This document shows, piece by piece, positions 6,539 through 14,146 of a DNA stretch of 22,233 bases (within the stretch, counting starts at the first letter, position 1; the number at the start of each line of letters is the position of its first letter). Origin of the DNA: a virus. A program made the translations under genes and the position numbers. The notes under the pieces were generated by a model. That model was not told where the DNA came from, did not search any database, and saw only the letters and a list, made by a program, of their open reading frames with translations. The stretch covers positions 1 through 22,233 of IMG/VR virus record IMGVR_UViG_3300045282_000029, one strand, 5' to 3'.

Positions 6539-7474
6539 ATGTCGAGCCAGGTTCCCGCATCATTCCAATCCAAATATCAAAACAACGTCGAGAGCGTGCT
6601 GCAGCAGACGGTCTCGATGCTGCTCCCGGCCGTCGAAGTCACCGACGAAAACGGCGCCGACAAGATCAAGGTCACGGATCTGATCGGCAACGCCGATGGC
6701 CAGGAAGCGACCGAGCGCCACGGCGACACCAAGTACGCCGATACCCCGCATGACGGCATCTGGCTCCCGAAAAAGCCCGAGATCTACTACGCCGAGCTCG
6801 TCGACAACGACGACCAGCTATCGACGGGGATCAACCTCGAGGGATCCTACACCAAGGAGGGCGCCAACGTCGTCGCGCGCGCCCGCGATCGCCGGGTGCT
6901 CGAGGGGATCTACGGCAACGTCATTTCGGGCAAGGACGGGACGATCGTCACGCCATTCCCCGCCGCGATGACCGTGCCGGTCACGGTCGGCGGCGCCTCG
7001 GGCCCGCAGCGCTTCAATGTCGCCAAGCTGCGCGCCGCCAACATGCTGCTCGCCAAGAACTTCGTCGACACGGCCGAGCAGCGATACATGGCGATCACCG
7101 CCGAGCAGTCCGACGATCTGCTCTCGGAAATCACCGTCACAAACGAGGATTTCCAGAAGGCCTATGGCGGCCGCGTCGACGAGAACGGCCGCGTCATCGA
7201 GCTCTTGGGCTGGAAGTTTATCCCGCTCGAGCTCTCGAACCCCAAGCTCGGGCCCGTGCCCGTGCTCTCGGTCGACGCCAGCGGCTACCGCAAGAACCCG
7301 TTTTGGGTCCGCAGCGGCGTGCGCGTCAATTTCTGGGACCGCCTGCGCACCGACGTCTCGCCGGTGCCGACCAAGCAGCTGACCAAGCAGGTTTGGGCGG
7401 GCACCACGCTCGCCGCGACCCGCACGCAGGCCGGCAAGGTCGGCATCGTCCTCAACTCTGAGGTTCCGGCCTGA
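6539..7474 (+). CDS. Major capsid protein
   Basis: This 311-residue protein builds the icosahedral shell. It fits the phage capsid family (Phage_capsid_2 type, HK97-like fold) by the N-terminus with NNVESVLQQTVSMLLPAV (15-32), the RHGDTKYADTPHDGIWLPKK segment (60-79), the ELVDNDDQ turn (86-93), and an Asp-Arg-Arg helix before VISGKDGTIVTPFP. The C-terminal half has the NMLLAKNFVD helix and a GWKFIPLELS strand. It begins directly with ordered sequence, so there is no long cleaved leader. The ATG at 6539 follows GAAAGGA (6525-6531) by seven bases, and that site lies in a hairpin. A strongly expressed gene downstream of the longest spacer is expected for the main shell protein. Confidence 0.9.
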   Translation: MSSQVPASFQSKYQNNVESVLQQTVSMLLPAVEVTDENGADKIKVTDLIGNADGQEATERHGDTKYADTPHDGIWLPKKPEIYYAELVDNDDQLSTGINLEGSYTKEGANVVARARDRRVLEGIYGNVISGKDGTIVTPFPAAMTVPVTVGGASGPQRFNVAKLRAANMLLAKNFVDTAEQRYMAITAEQSDDLLSEITVTNEDFQKAYGGRVDENGRVIELLGWKFIPLELSNPKLGPVPVLSVDASGYRKNPFWVRSGVRVNFWDRLRTDVSPVPTKQLTKQVWAGTTLAATRTQAGKVGIVLNSEVPA

Positions 7475-7498
7475 TCGGCGCGGGGAAAGGAAGCTATT

Positions 7499-7933
7499 AT
7501 GACCACGCAATACGTCATGCAGCAGATCGGCGTCGCCGATGGCACAGTCCCGCAGCAGCGCGCCGATGGCCGGCAATGCCATGCCCGCAAGCGCACGTTC
7601 CTCGGCTCGAAAACGCCGGGCCAGGCCTGGGCCGCGGGGGACAAGATTTTCCTCTGCACCAAGCCCGGCAACGAGAAGGTCACGGAGATCAAGGTGACGA
7701 GCGATACCTCGCTCGGCACCACGACCGTCGATATCGGCACGCTGTCAAACCCGCAGCTGTATTGCGCCGCGGCGACGATGACCGCGGTCAACGTGCCCAC
7801 GGCGATCGGGCCCAAGGCGGCGACGCTCGATGACCCGCCGGGACCGTCCGAGGATCTCTATGCGACGCTGGCGGTCGGCGGGGTCGGCGCCGCGGTGCTC
7901 GCGACGTTCGAGATCGTCACCTCTGGCGAATGA
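7499..7933 (+). CDS. Probable capsid decoration (cement) protein, 144 aa
   Basis: The protein follows the capsid gene by 24 bases with the ribosome site AAAGGAA (7486-7492) six bases before the ATG. It is beta-rich and Gly/Thr-rich, with GQAWAAGDKIFLCTKPG (41-57), TSLGTTTVDIGTLSNPQLYC (70-89) and the final GGVGAAVLATFEIVTSG (127-143) resembling strands of a small beta sandwich. In related podoviruses such as Bordetella phage BPP-1 the gene after the capsid encodes a cement protein of similar size. The position and composition support that role; I do not have a motif that proves it, and a head-fibre or head-completion role is possible. Confidence 0.5.
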   Translation: MTTQYVMQQIGVADGTVPQQRADGRQCHARKRTFLGSKTPGQAWAAGDKIFLCTKPGNEKVTEIKVTSDTSLGTTTVDIGTLSNPQLYCAAATMTAVNVPTAIGPKAATLDDPPGPSEDLYATLAVGGVGAAVLATFEIVTSGE

Positions 7934-7941
7934 ATTCGGCA

Positions 7942-7976
7942 CCAGGCGGCGACTATGCACCCTGCATGCCGCCTGG
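7942..7976 (+). promoter_or_regulatory. First of two tandem stem-loops after the decoration gene
   Basis: CCAGGCGGC (7942-7950) pairs perfectly with GCCGCCTGG (7968-7976), and inside, after a 4-base bulge, ATGCA (7955-7959) pairs with TGCAT (7963-7967) around a CCC loop. No T tract follows. It begins eight bases after the upstream gene's stop, where an inefficient terminator or an RNA 3'-end protector would be expected. Confidence 0.55.
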
Positions 7977-7981
7977 ACCGA

Positions 7982-8018
7982 GGCCGGGGGAGTTTCGCGT
8001 CGAGGAGCTCTCCCGGCC
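7982..8018 (+). promoter_or_regulatory. Second tandem stem-loop, before the 66-aa gene
   Basis: GGCCGGGGGAG (7982-7992) pairs with CTCTCCCGGCC (8008-8018) over 11 bp with one G-T wobble and a 15-base loop. AAATTGTG then leads to AAGGAGG (8027-8033), the ribosome site of the gene at 8040. The layout hairpin, AATTGTG, Shine-Dalgarno also occurs at 5445-5494. Confidence 0.55.
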
Positions 8019-8039
8019 AAATTGTGAAGGAGGCCGGCA

Positions 8040-8240
8040 ATGGCATTTACCGCAAAGTTCACCGTTCCCCGCGGCAAGCATGCGCAGAAAAACGTGACGA
8101 TCACCGCCGGCAGCGCCGAGGCCCAAACCGACACGATCTCGCTCAACATCGATGCCACGCACATGACCAAGGGCGACGCGATCATTCTGCTCGAGGATCT
8201 CGTGCAGAAGATCCACACGAACAAATGGCCGCCGCTGTGA
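8040..8240 (+). CDS. Hypothetical small phage protein, 66 aa
   Basis: AAGGAGG (8027-8033) lies six bases before the ATG, one of the best ribosome sites in the window, so strong translation is expected. The N-terminus is beta-like (FTAKFTVPRG, KNVTITAGSAEAQTDTISLNID) and the C-terminus a short helix (GDAIILLEDLVQKIHTN). No hydrophobic membrane segment is present. I do not recognise the family. Between the decoration gene and the gp11-like gene a small head-completion or decoration protein would fit, but this is a guess from position. Confidence 0.65.
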   Translation: MAFTAKFTVPRGKHAQKNVTITAGSAEAQTDTISLNIDATHMTKGDAIILLEDLVQKIHTNKWPPL

Positions 8241-8253
8241 AAGGCGGCCGCAA

Positions 8254-8838
8254 ATGGCAAACTACGTCCAAATCGCCAACCTCGCCGCGACGCTGATCGG
8301 CAACCAGGCGCGGATCACCAGCCCCGATGACAACACCGTGCTCGCGCGCACGATCAAGGCGGTCTGGGATCTGCAGCGCAAGGCGACGCTGCGCGACGGC
8401 GAATGGAATTTTGCCTGCCAGCGCGCCGGCCTCCCCGCGCTCGCGGCCGCGACGCCCTATCCGTTCGGCTATGCCTACCAGCTGCCGGCCGAGGCGCTCA
8501 AGCTGGTCGAGCTGATCGACGATCCGCGCGACGAGTACCGGCTCGAGGGCCGGCAGATCCTCAGCAATAGCGCGCCGCCGCTCTATGTCCGGTTCTGCAT
8601 CGATGTGCCGGCGCCCGAGGCCTGGGATGACACCTTCGCCGACGCCTTCGGCAAGCGCATCGCCTGGACGATCGGCCGCCGCATCGCCGGCAGCGCTTAC
8701 GACCCGGCCGTGGGCGCGACGATCTACGCCCAGGCGATCGAGCAGGCCAAATCGATCGACGCGCGCGAGAACCCGCCGCTCGAGCAGGAAGAAAGCTCCT
8801 GGATCACCGCGCGGTTTGGCTGGCCGGGAATCGTCTGA
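8254..8838 (+). CDS. Tail tubular protein A (T7 gp11-like adaptor)
   Basis: This 194-residue protein is the adaptor ring that joins portal to tail tube. The helix-rich N-terminus, the WDLQRKATLRDGEWNFACQRAGLPAL segment (in pieces around 39-62, with conserved R-D-x-x-W-N-F), the YPFGYAYQLPAEALKLVEL stretch (68-86) and a C-terminal helical half ending in ARFGWPG are typical of T7 gp11-type proteins. Length is normal for the family. The ribosome site is weak (AAAGG at 8240-8244, nine bases before the ATG), and the gene starts 13 bases after the previous one. The stop shares one base with the next start. Confidence 0.85.
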   Translation: MANYVQIANLAATLIGNQARITSPDDNTVLARTIKAVWDLQRKATLRDGEWNFACQRAGLPALAAATPYPFGYAYQLPAEALKLVELIDDPRDEYRLEGRQILSNSAPPLYVRFCIDVPAPEAWDDTFADAFGKRIAWTIGRRIAGSAYDPAVGATIYAQAIEQAKSIDARENPPLEQEESSWITARFGWPGIV

Positions 8839-11120
8839 TGGTCACGCCGCGGCGAAGCTCGCCCGGGATCCGGCACCTGCTCTCAGGATTCCTCGCTGGC
8901 GAGCTCGACCCGATGATGGGCGGCCGCGTCGAAACCGATCAGTATCAATATGGCCTCGATACCTGCGAGAACTTCCTCGCGCTCGAGCTCGGGCCGCTCG
9001 TCAAGCGCATGGGCTTCCAGTACATTCGCGACGCCGATCCGAGCTCGACCTGGCTCTCGCCGTTCCGCTTCTCGACCACGCAGGAATATGTCCTCGAGTG
9101 GGGCAATGCCAAGCTGCGCTTCTTCACCAACGGCGGCCGCGTCGAGACGTCGCCCGGCGTGCCCTACGAGCTCGGCGTGCCCTACACGGCGGCCGAGGCG
9201 CCGGCCGTGTGGAGCCAGCAAAGCTACGACCGGCTCTATCTCGATCACCCGGCGCACCCGCCGGCGGCGATCGCGCGCCTATCGGCGGTCACGTTCAGCT
9301 ACAGCGTGATCGCCAACGAATTCGGGCCGTTCAAGGACGAGAACACCGACAAGACCGTGACCGTCACGGTCGATTACGTCATCACCGATGGCACGACGCC
9401 GACGACGATCCACGCGACCGCGCCGATCTTTCAGCCGGGCCATGTCGGCACGCTGTTCCGCGTGCGCGGCGCCAATATCGCGCTGCAGGCCTGGGAGCCT
9501 GGCCGGGTCGGCATCACTACGGGGATGGGCCTGGTCAATGAGGGCAAGGAGTACATTGCCCAAACCGCGGGCACTACGGGCACGATCGCGCCGACCCATA
9601 CCGAGGGCACGGCCTGGGACGGCGCGACGCTGCAGGACGTCGGCGCCAAGGGCCCCTACGGCGTCGAGTGGAAGTATCTTTGCGATCAGTTCGGCATCGC
9701 GCGGATCACCGCGGTTGCCGGCGATGGCCTCTCGGCCTCCGCGATCGTCATCCGGCAGATGCCCGAAGGCTCGATCCCGCCGACCTATCGCTGGTCGCAT
9801 AGCCTGTTTTCCGACGTCGAAGGCTATCCCTCGATCGTGCTGCTCTGGCAGGGCCGCATGGTTCACATCAAGGGCTTCGATATCGTTGCCAGCGTCGCCG
9901 GCGACTTCGGCGGCGGCCGCGCCAATTATCAGACTTACACGTCGGAAGGGATCATCGCCGCCGACATGGGCTTTCGCCGCACGCTGGCGACCGAGGATCC
10001 GCCGCTGTGGGGCGTCGCCGATCTCAAGAAATTGCTGCTCGGCACGGCGAGCAAGGAACTGGCGGTTGGCCCGACCAATAGCCAGGCCGTCGTCGCCGGC
10101 GACAACATCAGCATGGAACCGCAGTCGTTCTACGGGAGCCAGGCGCTGCCGCCGCTGCAGGTCGGCACCAAGACGCTGTTCGTCGAGCGCGGCGGGCGCC
10201 GGATCCGCGCGGCCGGCTACGACGTGCAGCCCGATCGCTACGGCGCCGACGATCTCACGGTATCGGCGCGCCAGATCACCAGCGGCGGGATCAAGCAACT
10301 CGCCTATCAGCGCTGGCCGTTCGCCTTCGTTCATGCCGTGCGCTCGGACGGGCAGATTGCCGTCCATTCGGACACCAAGCTCCAGGTCAAGGGATTCAGC
10401 CGGATCGTGCTCGGCGGGGCCGCGCAGGCGCTCTCGGCCGTGTCGGTGGTCGGCGCCGATGGCGTCACCGACGAGCTCTGGCTGCTCGTGTCGCGCAGCA
10501 CACCGGGCGGGACCAGGCGCGAGATCTGGAAGCAAGCGCCCTGGCGCGAGCTCGGCGAGCCGCAGGCGCAAGCGTTCTACGTCGATGCCGGCGTCTCGGC
10601 CTCTGCGGCGGCGAACCAAACCCATTTTTCGGGGCTCGCGCACCTCGCCAGTCAGCCGGTCGCGGTGCTCGCCGATGGCGCCGTGGTGCCGAATATGACC
10701 GTGGCGGCGGACGGCACGCTGACGCTGCCGAGCTCGGCGGCGCCGCCCTATGCCTATCAGATCGCGATCGGCCTCGCCTACACGGCAACCGCGATCACGC
10801 TGCCGCCCGAGATCGCCGCGGCGCGCGGGACGATCCAGGGGCTGTGGAAGCGCGCGCGCAAGGTCATGCTGCGCATGCTCGAGACGCTCGGGATCTCAGT
10901 CGGCGGCGCCGGGCCCAACGATCCGCTCGAGGAAGTGCTCGAGCGCTCGGCGCACGATTTCATGGATCAGCCGATTCCGCTGTTCACCGGCGACATGGAG
11001 GGCAACGTCGACGCCGAATATGACCGCGCCGGGCGCGTGCGCTTTGTCTCCGACAAGCCGCTGCCGGCGACGATCACGGCCGCGGCGCTCTCCCTCGAAA
11101 TGGACCAGGAAGGTGTTTGA
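8838..11120 (+). CDS. Tail tubular protein B / nozzle (T7 gp12-like)
   Basis: A 760-residue protein of the tail nozzle type that forms the distal short tail tube and gate. The N-terminus FLAGELDPMMGGRVETDQYQYGLD in two parts with CENF and GPLVKRMGFQY matches the conserved opening of the family (F-x-x-G-E-L/M-x-P). Further on come SYDRLYLDHPAHPP, RWSHSLFSDVEGYPSIV, LWQGRMVHIKG, a GDFGGG turn, LKKLLLGTASKELAVG and SFYGSQALPPLQVG followed by FVERGGRRIRAAGYD, which in known members mark the beta-propeller-like core. The ATG at 8838 overlaps the previous TGA by one base with no good ribosome site, so translation is probably coupled. The 3' end overlaps the next start by eight bases. Confidence 0.85.
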   Translation: MVTPRRSSPGIRHLLSGFLAGELDPMMGGRVETDQYQYGLDTCENFLALELGPLVKRMGFQYIRDADPSSTWLSPFRFSTTQEYVLEWGNAKLRFFTNGGRVETSPGVPYELGVPYTAAEAPAVWSQQSYDRLYLDHPAHPPAAIARLSAVTFSYSVIANEFGPFKDENTDKTVTVTVDYVITDGTTPTTIHATAPIFQPGHVGTLFRVRGANIALQAWEPGRVGITTGMGLVNEGKEYIAQTAGTTGTIAPTHTEGTAWDGATLQDVGAKGPYGVEWKYLCDQFGIARITAVAGDGLSASAIVIRQMPEGSIPPTYRWSHSLFSDVEGYPSIVLLWQGRMVHIKGFDIVASVAGDFGGGRANYQTYTSEGIIAADMGFRRTLATEDPPLWGVADLKKLLLGTASKELAVGPTNSQAVVAGDNISMEPQSFYGSQALPPLQVGTKTLFVERGGRRIRAAGYDVQPDRYGADDLTVSARQITSGGIKQLAYQRWPFAFVHAVRSDGQIAVHSDTKLQVKGFSRIVLGGAAQALSAVSVVGADGVTDELWLLVSRSTPGGTRREIWKQAPWRELGEPQAQAFYVDAGVSASAAANQTHFSGLAHLASQPVAVLADGAVVPNMTVAADGTLTLPSSAAPPYAYQIAIGLAYTATAITLPPEIAAARGTIQGLWKRARKVMLRMLETLGISVGGAGPNDPLEEVLERSAHDFMDQPIPLFTGDMEGNVDAEYDRAGRVRFVSDKPLPATITAAALSLEMDQEGV

Positions 11121-11685
11121 GCTCGCGTTTGCGCGCCTCGAGGCGGACGACATGCTGCGCCTGCAAGCGGGGCGCCGGCAGCGCGTCGTGTTCGGCATGC
11201 CTTCGGTGACGAGCCTCGCGGACGCCAAGGTGATCGCCGCCGAGCGCGTCGCCTGGTCGGCGCGCGCGCGCTACCGCAATGGCGGCGAGCAGCTGCTCGC
11301 CTGCTTCGGCATCGTCGAGCACTTCGCCGGCGTCCACGGGCTCGCCTGGGCGATGCTCGCCGATCGCCTCGGATCCGCGCATTTGCCGCTGACGCGCTTT
11401 GTCCGATCCGAGATCGCTGGTTGCGGCCTGCCGCGGCTCGAGCTCCTCGCGCGCGCGCCGAACCTCGAGCCCTGGTTCGCGCTGCACCCGGGGCTCGATA
11501 GCGGCCAGATCGTCGCGGTCGCTGGCGCGGTGCCGACCCCCGAAATGCGCTGGGCCAAGATGCTCGGGATGACGCCCGCGCATCTGCTCAGGCTCTACGG
11601 CGGCGGCGCCGAGTCTTTCATGCTCTACGAGCGGCTCGCCCCGGAATTGCTGCAGCCGCGCGCGCAAATGGGGGAGGCGGCCTGA
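11113..11685 (+). CDS. GNAT-fold-like virion protein in the gp13 position, 190 aa
   Basis: The protein sits where T7 has internal protein gp13, and it shows the pattern of a shrunken acetyltransferase-like fold found in phage internal proteins: an N-terminal DDMLRLQ segment, LLACFGIVEHFAGVHGLAWAML, a PLTRFVRSEI helix, RLELLARAP, and WAKMLGMTPAHLLRLYGGG followed by FMLYERL near the end. No catalytic residues can be assigned, so it is probably structural. The GTG at 11113 keeps the full fold and overlaps the gp12-like gene by eight bases, but its AGGAAG is directly adjacent, which is poor spacing; the ATG at 11152 is the alternative. I am fairly sure of the gene and less sure of the fold. Confidence 0.65.
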   Translation: MFELAFARLEADDMLRLQAGRRQRVVFGMPSVTSLADAKVIAAERVAWSARARYRNGGEQLLACFGIVEHFAGVHGLAWAMLADRLGSAHLPLTRFVRSEIAGCGLPRLELLARAPNLEPWFALHPGLDSGQIVAVAGAVPTPEMRWAKMLGMTPAHLLRLYGGGAESFMLYERLAPELLQPRAQMGEAA

Positions 11686-12122
11686 TGGATCCGGTGAGCG
11701 CAGGCTTCAAGGTCGCGGGCGGCCTCATCAAGGGCATCGGCGGGATCGCGGCCGGGCGCCAGCAGCAGCAGGCGCTCGTCGAGCAGGGGCGCCAGGAGAA
11801 CATCGCCGGCAACCTGCAGGCGACGCGGATCCGCGAGCAAGCGCGGCGCGCGCTCGGCGAGCAGGTTGGCGGGCAGTTCGCCAATGGCTTCCAGGGCGGC
11901 ACGGGCTCGGCGCTCGACGATCTCTCCGAAAGCCAGATCAATTCGACGCTCGACGCGCTGCAAACGCGGCGCGACGCCGCGACCAAGGCCGCGAGCCTCT
12001 ACACGCAGGGCAACATGGCGCGCCGCAGCGCCGGATGGGATGCCGTCGCCGGCCTCGTCGGCACGGGCAGCGATCTCTACGGCATGCACCAGGATTGGGC
12101 GCGTGCGCAGGCGCCTAGCTGA
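11685..12122 (+). CDS. Internal virion protein in the gp14 position, 145 aa
   Basis: ATG at 11685 shares a base with the preceding TGA; GGGGAGG (11671-11677) is seven bases upstream. The N-terminus is a Gly/Ala/Ile-rich, mildly hydrophobic segment (AGGLIKGIGGIAAG, residues 11-24), followed by a Gln/Arg/Glu-rich coiled-coil-like region and an amphipathic end. A hydrophobic Gly-rich start with a helical charged body is what T7 gp14-type ejection proteins show, and the position between the gp13-like and larger internal proteins supports this. T7 gp14 itself goes into the host outer membrane during ejection. Assignment rests on position and composition, not on a decisive motif. Confidence 0.6.
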   Translation: MDPVSAGFKVAGGLIKGIGGIAAGRQQQQALVEQGRQENIAGNLQATRIREQARRALGEQVGGQFANGFQGGTGSALDDLSESQINSTLDALQTRRDAATKAASLYTQGNMARRSAGWDAVAGLVGTGSDLYGMHQDWARAQAPS

Positions 12123-14146
12123 TGGCCGGCGAGGAGATCTATCAGCCGCGGGTGATGCCCGACGCGCCGGCGGCGATGCCACTCGCAAGGCCCGATGATT
12201 TTGGCGCGCAAGTCGGCGGTGCGCTCAGCCAGGCCGGCGATGTCGTCAACCGCGCCGCGATCCAAAGCTACACGCAGAACCGCGAGCTCGAGGCCGACCG
12301 TGAGCTCGCGCGCAAGCAGGCCGAACTCGGCCAGGTCAAGGATCGGCAAGAAGCGCTCGCGCAGCAGATGCGGCTCAACCCCGACAACGGCGATCCGTCC
12401 TATCCGGGGCACGAGGGGCTCTGGCGCGAGAGCACCGAAGCGAACCGCGGCCCGCTGCTCGACAACATCAAGGAAGGCCGCAATCGGCGGATGCTCGAGC
12501 AGCATTTCAACGATTACCTCTCGACCGGCTACCAGCGCGAAGCCGACTTCGCCGAAGCGCGCCGCGCCGGGCAATTCGTCGTCGACCAAAAGGCCGCGCA
12601 GGCCGGCGCGGCGAACCGGATCCGCACGACGCTCGACGATCCGCTGGTGGCCTGGCAGCAAGAGCTCAACCACTCGACCGACGCGCTCTACACGGGCAAC
12701 CCTCGCGCGACGACCGACGTTCTCGGCAGGGCCGAGCAGGAAAACCACGACGTCTATGCGGCGGCGCTGTTCGATCGCACGACCAACGGCGTTACCGGCG
12801 TCGACGGCAAGACCGGCGAGCCCGGCAATCCGCAGCGCACGATCGCGATGATCGACAGCGGCAAGTTCGGCGATGTCTCGCCGCCCGTGCTCGATGCCGC
12901 GCGCAGCTATGCGGAGGCGGCGCTCCGGCGGCAGCAGGCCGAGGCGCACCAGGCCGAGGCGGCGCAGCGGGCGGCCTACACCGACGCGATCGCGGCCGCG
13001 AAGATCCGCGACGAGCAGGGGCTCGATGTCGGCGATCTCAAGCCAATCGAGGCCGCCGCGGCCCAATTCAACGACAAGTCGGCGCTCGAGGACGTCCGCC
13101 GCCTCGGGCGCAATCGCGGTTTTCGGCAGAGCTCGCAAAACGCCACGCCCGAACAGGTGCAGGCGCGGATTTCGGCGCTCGAGGCGGTGCCCGAGGCCAA
13201 GCGCAGCGACGATGTAAAAGCCGAGATTACCTATCTCAAGGGCCACCAGGCCGCGCTCGCCGAGGGCTTCAACACCAATACCGCGCAGTGGGTGATCGAG
13301 CATGGCCCGCCGGGATCCAAGCCGCCGCCGCTTGACGGCCCCGGCGGGCTTGCCGCGCGCGAGGCCTGGGCGCGGCGCATGGCGATCGCCTACAAGCGCC
13401 CCGATTTTCCGCTATTCGGCGAGGACGAGCGCGCGCGCTATCGCTCCGAGGCCGCCCGCCCCGATGGCGAGGTGGCGGTCATGCGCGATCTCGCCGGATT
13501 CTCGCAGAGCGGGCGGATGCAGGCCGCGCGCGATATCGATCCCGAGAACGCGATGCTGCAACGCCTGGCCGTGGTGCCGAGCGAGTATCTGCCGCTGATC
13601 TCGGAAGGCGCCGCCGCGCGCAAGGCCAACCCGAAGCTGATCGACGGCGACAACGGCGCGATTGCGCAGGATGCGTTCGACCGCATCGTCGGCCCGGCTT
13701 TGCAGAATTACTCGGTGCGCGATCGTACGGCCGCCTTCGAGGTCGCGCGCAGCCTCTATGCGCAGTGGGCCTCGAAACACGCGATTTCCGCGTTCCGCGC
13801 CAGCGATTTCGAGCCGCTGATCCGCCACGCGCTCGGCGCCCAGGTCGGCAGTTGGGGCGGCAATCAAGTGATCTTGCCGTCCGGGTGGGACGACGCGCGA
13901 TTCCACCGCTGGCTCAACGGCTACAAGGCGAGCGGCAATCCCAATAGCGCGCCGTACAATGCCGATGGCACGCCGATGAGCGAGGCCGATCTGCGCCGCC
14001 AGTTTACGCCGGTGCTGCGCCCCGATGGCGGCTATCAGTTCCACGGCCCCGGCGGCTCGATCGTCAAGCGCCGCGATCGCGTGCAGCCGTTCATCCTCTA
14101 CCCGCGCGAGGCGCCGGCGCCGGTGCGGCCGAGGGCCGCGCCATGA
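12122..14146 (+). CDS. Large internal virion protein, gp15-like position, 674 aa
   Basis: This long, almost wholly helical protein is Ala, Arg, Glu and Gln rich, with Ala-rich coiled-coil segments such as QAEAHQAEAAQRAAYTD near 276-292 and many Arg/Gln heptad-like stretches. Near the N-terminus is a Pro/Asp/Ala linker, and near residues 573-590 the QVGSWGGNQVILPSGW motif with a following amphipathic helix looks like those of known internal or ejection proteins of podoviruses. No catalytic motif is visible. It starts one base over the preceding stop and ends overlapping the next gene by four bases. It probably forms part of the ejection channel with the neighbouring products. Confidence 0.6.
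   Translation: MAGEEIYQPRVMPDAPAAMPLARPDDFGAQVGGALSQAGDVVNRAAIQSYTQNRELEADRELARKQAELGQVKDRQEALAQQMRLNPDNGDPSYPGHEGLWRESTEANRGPLLDNIKEGRNRRMLEQHFNDYLSTGYQREADFAEARRAGQFVVDQKAAQAGAANRIRTTLDDPLVAWQQELNHSTDALYTGNPRATTDVLGRAEQENHDVYAAALFDRTTNGVTGVDGKTGEPGNPQRTIAMIDSGKFGDVSPPVLDAARSYAEAALRRQQAEAHQAEAAQRAAYTDAIAAAKIRDEQGLDVGDLKPIEAAAAQFNDKSALEDVRRLGRNRGFRQSSQNATPEQVQARISALEAVPEAKRSDDVKAEITYLKGHQAALAEGFNTNTAQWVIEHGPPGSKPPPLDGPGGLAAREAWARRMAIAYKRPDFPLFGEDERARYRSEAARPDGEVAVMRDLAGFSQSGRMQAARDIDPENAMLQRLAVVPSEYLPLISEGAAARKANPKLIDGDNGAIAQDAFDRIVGPALQNYSVRDRTAAFEVARSLYAQWASKHAISAFRASDFEPLIRHALGAQVGSWGGNQVILPSGWDDARFHRWLNGYKASGNPNSAPYNADGTPMSEADLRRQFTPVLRPDGGYQFHGPGGSIVKRRDRVQPFILYPREAPAPVRPRAAP

Noticed and set aside
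8585-9541. 318-residue plus-strand frame overlapping the gp11-like and gp12-like genes
   Set aside because: It is Arg/Pro/Ala-rich, crosses the junction of two genes with firm family motifs, and has no ribosome site, unlike the embedded gene at 16724.
9388-10698. 436-residue frame inside the gp12-like gene
   Set aside because: It is Arg/Ser/Pro-rich with no ribosome site, and the main frame keeps normal codon choice across the whole stretch, so there is no sign of dual coding.
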